Source of the DNA: Streptomyces sp. AM 2-1-1
Lineage (GTDB): Bacteria; Actinomycetota; Actinomycetes; Streptomycetales; Streptomycetaceae
Direction of reading: 5' to 3'
Length of the DNA stretch: 64,000 nucleotides
Assembly (NCBI RefSeq): GCF_029167645.1
Contig: NZ_CP119147.1
Location: forward strand, 6,094,501 to 6,158,500
The position numbers were made by a program, and so were the translations under genes. The notes beneath the pieces were generated by a model. The model saw nothing but the letters and a program-made list of their open reading frames with translations. It searched no databases and was not told the origin of the DNA. Positions within the stretch are counted from its first letter, which is position 1, and each line of letters opens with the position of its first letter. Shown here in pieces: positions 61,551 to 64,000 of the stretch.

Positions 61551-62837
61551 ATGAGCAAGATCCTTATCCGCGGCGCGAAGATCCTCGGGGGCGACGTCGC
61601 GGACGTCCTGATCGACGGCGGGACCGTCGCCGGGATCGGCACCGGCATCGAGGCGGCGGACGCCACCGTCGTCGAGGCGGCGGGCCAGATCCTGCTGCCC
61701 GGCCTGGTCGACCTCCACACCCACCTGCGCGAGCCCGGCCGCGAGGACTCCGAGACCGTCCTGACCGGCACCAGGGCGGCGGCGGTCGGCGGCTTCACCG
61801 CCGTGCACGCCATGGCCAACACCTTCCCCGTCGCCGACACCGCCGGAGTCGTCGAGCAGGTCTGGCGGCTCGGCAAGGAGTCCGGTTACTGCGACGTCCA
61901 GCCGATCGGCGCCGTCACCGTCGGCCTGGAGGGCAAGCAGCTCGCCGAGCTCGGCGCCATGCACGACTCGGCCGCCGGGGTGAAGGTCTTCTCCGACGAC
62001 GGCAAGTGCGTCGACGACGCCGTGATCATGCGCCGCGCCCTGGAGTACGTGAAGGCGTTCGACGGGGTCGTCGCCCAGCACGCCCAGGAGCCCCGCCTCA
62101 CCGAGGGCGCCCAGATGAACGAGGGCACCGTCTCCTCCGAGCTCGGCCTCGTCGGCTGGCCCGCCGTCGCCGAGGAGTCGATCATCGCGCGCGACGTGCT
62201 GCTCGCGGCCCACGTCGACTCCCGGGTGCACATCTGCCACCTCTCGACCGCCGGCTCCGTCGAGATCGTCCGCTGGGCCAAGTCCAAGGGGTGGAACGTC
62301 ACCGCCGAGGTCACCCCGCACCACCTGCTCCTCACCGACGAGCTGGTGCGCTCGTACGACCCGGTCTACAAGGTGAACCCGCCGCTGCGCACCGAGGCCG
62401 ACGTCATGGCCCTGCGCGAGGCGCTCGCCGACGGCACGATCGACTGCGTCGCCACCGACCACGCCCCGCACCCGCACGAGGACAAGGACTGCGAGTGGGC
62501 CGCCGCCGCCATGGGCATGGTGGGCCTGGAGACCGCGCTCTCCGTCGTCCAGCAGACGATGGTCGAGACCGGTCTGCTCGACTGGGCGGGCGTCGCCGAC
62601 CGGATGTCCTTCCGCCCCGCGGCCATCGGCCGCCTCGACGGTCACGGCCGGCCCGTCTCGGTCGGTGAGCCCGCCAACCTCGTCCTGGTCGATCCGGCAT
62701 ACCGTGGAGCCGTGGACCCCGCGGGCTTCGCGTCCCGCAGCCGCAACACCCCCTACGAGGGCCGTGAGCTGCCGGGCCGCGTCACCCACACCTTCCTGCG
62801 GGGCCGCGCCACGGTCGTCGACGGGAAGCTCACGTGA
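61551..62837 (+). CDS. pyrC: Dihydroorotase
   Basis: The 428-residue zinc amidohydrolase cyclises carbamoyl aspartate. Metal and substrate motifs are [41 protein letters not shown] and CVATDHAPH. It is the long type I (PyrC/AllB-like) form usual in actinobacteria. GAGGGG seven to ten bases upstream is the ribosome site. Its stop overlaps the next gene (GTGA). Confidence 0.96.
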   Translation: MSKILIRGAKILGGDVADVLIDGGTVAGIGTGIEAADATVVEAAGQILLPGLVDLHTHLREPGREDSETVLTGTRAAAVGGFTAVHAMANTFPVADTAGVVEQVWRLGKESGYCDVQPIGAVTVGLEGKQLAELGAMHDSAAGVKVFSDDGKCVDDAVIMRRALEYVKAFDGVVAQHAQEPRLTEGAQMNEGTVSSELGLVGWPAVAEESIIARDVLLAAHVDSRVHICHLSTAGSVEIVRWAKSKGWNVTAEVTPHHLLLTDELVRSYDPVYKVNPPLRTEADVMALREALADGTIDCVATDHAPHPHEDKDCEWAAAAMGMVGLETALSVVQQTMVETGLLDWAGVADRMSFRPAAIGRLDGHGRPVSVGEPANLVLVDPAYRGAVDPAGFASRSRNTPYEGRELPGRVTHTFLRGRATVVDGKLT

Positions 62838-63412
62838 CACATCCGATCCCCCTGTACCTGCTGGCCGCCGATCAGAAGTCGGCCGAGGTCACCGACTGGT
62901 CCGCCCGGATCAGCTGGGTCGTCGGCATACTGGTCTTCGTGGCCTTCGTCTACTGGCTGATGCGCCAGGGATGGAAGTGGCGCGGCAGCCTCCAGTCCGA
63001 CCTGCCGGAACTCGCCACCACCCCCGAGGGCTTCATGGACCGCCCCCCGCTGCTGGAGCTCACCGGCCGCTACCACGGCTCGACCACCGCCGGGCAGTGG
63101 CTCGACCGGATCGTCGCCCACGGCCTCGGCACCCGCAGCCGGGTCGTGCTCACGCTCACGGAGCAGGGCCTGGACGTCGTACGCCCCGGAGCCGCCGGGT
63201 TCTTCGTGCCCGCCGAGGCGCTGCGCGGGGCCCGGCACGAGCGCGCGCTCGCGGGCAAGGTCCTCCCCGAGGGCGGCCTGCTGGTCGTCACCTGGGCCCA
63301 CGGCGACAAGCTGATCGACTCCGGGTTCCGCTCCGACCGGGCGGCCGACCACCAGACCTGGATCGACACCCTCACCTCTCTCACCAGCACTACGGAAGGC
63401 ACCGCACGATGA
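62834..63412 (+). CDS. PH-like membrane protein of the pyr operon
   Basis: The 192-residue protein has one N-terminal membrane helix ([18 protein letters not shown], about 27-44). A soluble domain of beta strands ends in a helix ([12 protein letters not shown]), as in pleckstrin-homology-like folds. M. tuberculosis carries a membrane protein gene in the same slot between pyrC and carA (Rv1382). It may tie the pathway to the membrane; no activity is known. It overlaps both neighbours by four bases. Confidence 0.85.
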   Translation: MTHPIPLYLLAADQKSAEVTDWSARISWVVGILVFVAFVYWLMRQGWKWRGSLQSDLPELATTPEGFMDRPPLLELTGRYHGSTTAGQWLDRIVAHGLGTRSRVVLTLTEQGLDVVRPGAAGFFVPAEALRGARHERALAGKVLPEGGLLVVTWAHGDKLIDSGFRSDRAADHQTWIDTLTSLTSTTEGTAR

Positions 63413-64000
63413 CGATCTCCAATCCGGGGCACGCCTCGCAGAGGAAAAGGGTGTCTCCCGCCGTACTCGTCCTGGAGGACGGCCGCATCTTCCGCGGCCG
63501 TGCCTACGGGGCCGTGGGGGAGACGTTCGGCGAGGCCGTTTTCTCCACCGGCATGACCGGCTACCAGGAGACGCTGACCGACCCCTCATACGACCGCCAG
63601 ATCGTCGTCGCCACCGCGCCGCAGATCGGCAACACCGGCTGGAACGACGAGGACGACGAGTCCGGCCGCATCTGGGTCTCCGGCTACGTGGTCCGCGACC
63701 CCGCCCGCATCCCGTCCAACTGGCGCTCGCGCCGTCCCCTGGACGAGGAGCTCGCACGGCAGGGTGTCGTCGGCATCTGCGGCATCGACACCCGCGCCCT
63801 CACCCGCCACCTGCGCGAGCGCGGCGCGATGCGCTCCGGCGTCTTCTCCGGCGAGGCACTCGCCCCCGACGCCGAACTGCTCGCCCGGGTCCGGGCGCAG
63901 CCGCAGATGACGGGCGCCAGCCTGTACGAGGAGGTCGCCACCAAGGAGGCCTACACCGTTCCGGCGGTCGGCGAGAAGAAGTTCACCGTCGCCGCCATCG
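63409..64000 (+). CDS. carA: Carbamoyl-phosphate synthase small subunit, cut by the window edge
   Basis: Glutaminase subunit that supplies ammonia for carbamoyl phosphate. The 197 codons present cover the N-terminal domain: [54 protein letters not shown] and [15 protein letters not shown]. The glutaminase domain lies beyond the right edge. ATG 63409 overlaps the preceding stop; a GTG at 63451 could start a shorter form. Confidence 0.95.
   Translation, partial: MTISNPGHASQRKRVSPAVLVLEDGRIFRGRAYGAVGETFGEAVFSTGMTGYQETLTDPSYDRQIVVATAPQIGNTGWNDEDDESGRIWVSGYVVRDPARIPSNWRSRRPLDEELARQGVVGICGIDTRALTRHLRERGAMRSGVFSGEALAPDAELLARVRAQPQMTGASLYEEVATKEAYTVPAVGEKKFTVAAI

Overview
The window is a stretch of Streptomyces core chromosome. 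The evidence is very high GC with third codon positions almost always G or C, frequent GTG and TTG starts, and developmental genes found in sporulating actinomycetes (ssgB at 7834-8247 and bldD at 59129-59629). The order of housekeeping genes matches what I remember of the S. coelicolor region from about SCO1548 down to SCO1483. I cannot name the species. I saw no insertion sequence, prophage, plasmid origin, CRISPR array or antibiotic gene cluster.

Region 1-13.1 kb is mixed. It holds a phosphotransferase-fold protein, a small zinc-ribbon protein, and a leftward tRNA operon Gly-Cys-Val-Val-Val. A leaderless aminodeoxychorismate synthase gene, a double GNAT protein, a DsbA-like protein, a LacI-type regulator, an unannotated 51-residue membrane peptide and a CGNR protein follow. 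ssgB lies divergently from a TIGR02611-type membrane protein gene with a BldD-type box between them. Two tRNA-Val(CAC) genes flank a giant polytopic membrane protein gene and an SRPBCC gene, and an exonuclease closes the region.

Region 13.8-34.7 kb carries thrS, HIT, phosphatidylinositol phosphate synthase, acyltransferase, pimA, pdxS, pdxT, yebC, ruvCAB, yajC-secD-secF, apt and relA. This order resembles the Mycobacterium tuberculosis Rv2614c-Rv2603c block. Here it is interrupted by an ion channel gene, a 556-codon unknown gene on the other strand and a LemA-like gene. Together these genes supply charged tRNA, mannosylated phosphoinositides, vitamin B6, recombination enzymes, the Sec motor and (p)ppGpp.

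Region 34.7-45.8 kb has a DUF349 coiled-coil protein, a membrane-anchored cyclophilin, a metallo-hydrolase, hisS, a VKOR-type membrane protein, rarA and rpsD. It also has a STAND ATPase without a DNA-binding domain. Two small genes (DUF948 and DUF6167-like) lead into alaS.

Region 45.8-58.9 kb is one long rightward superoperon: alaS, ruvX, mltG, aroE, aroC, aroK, aroB, aroQ, a P-loop kinase-like gene, a degenerate M24 peptidase homologue, efp and nusB. Most joints overlap or nearly overlap. aroK and aroB share one uninterrupted reading frame.

Region 58.9-64 kb has two strong hairpins between convergent nusB and bldD. bldD has its own promoter with a BldD box on the start site. The pyrimidine operon pyrR-pyrB-pyrC-membrane protein-carA follows, headed by a PyrR-binding RNA element that overlaps the pyrR ribosome binding site. 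carA runs off the right edge.
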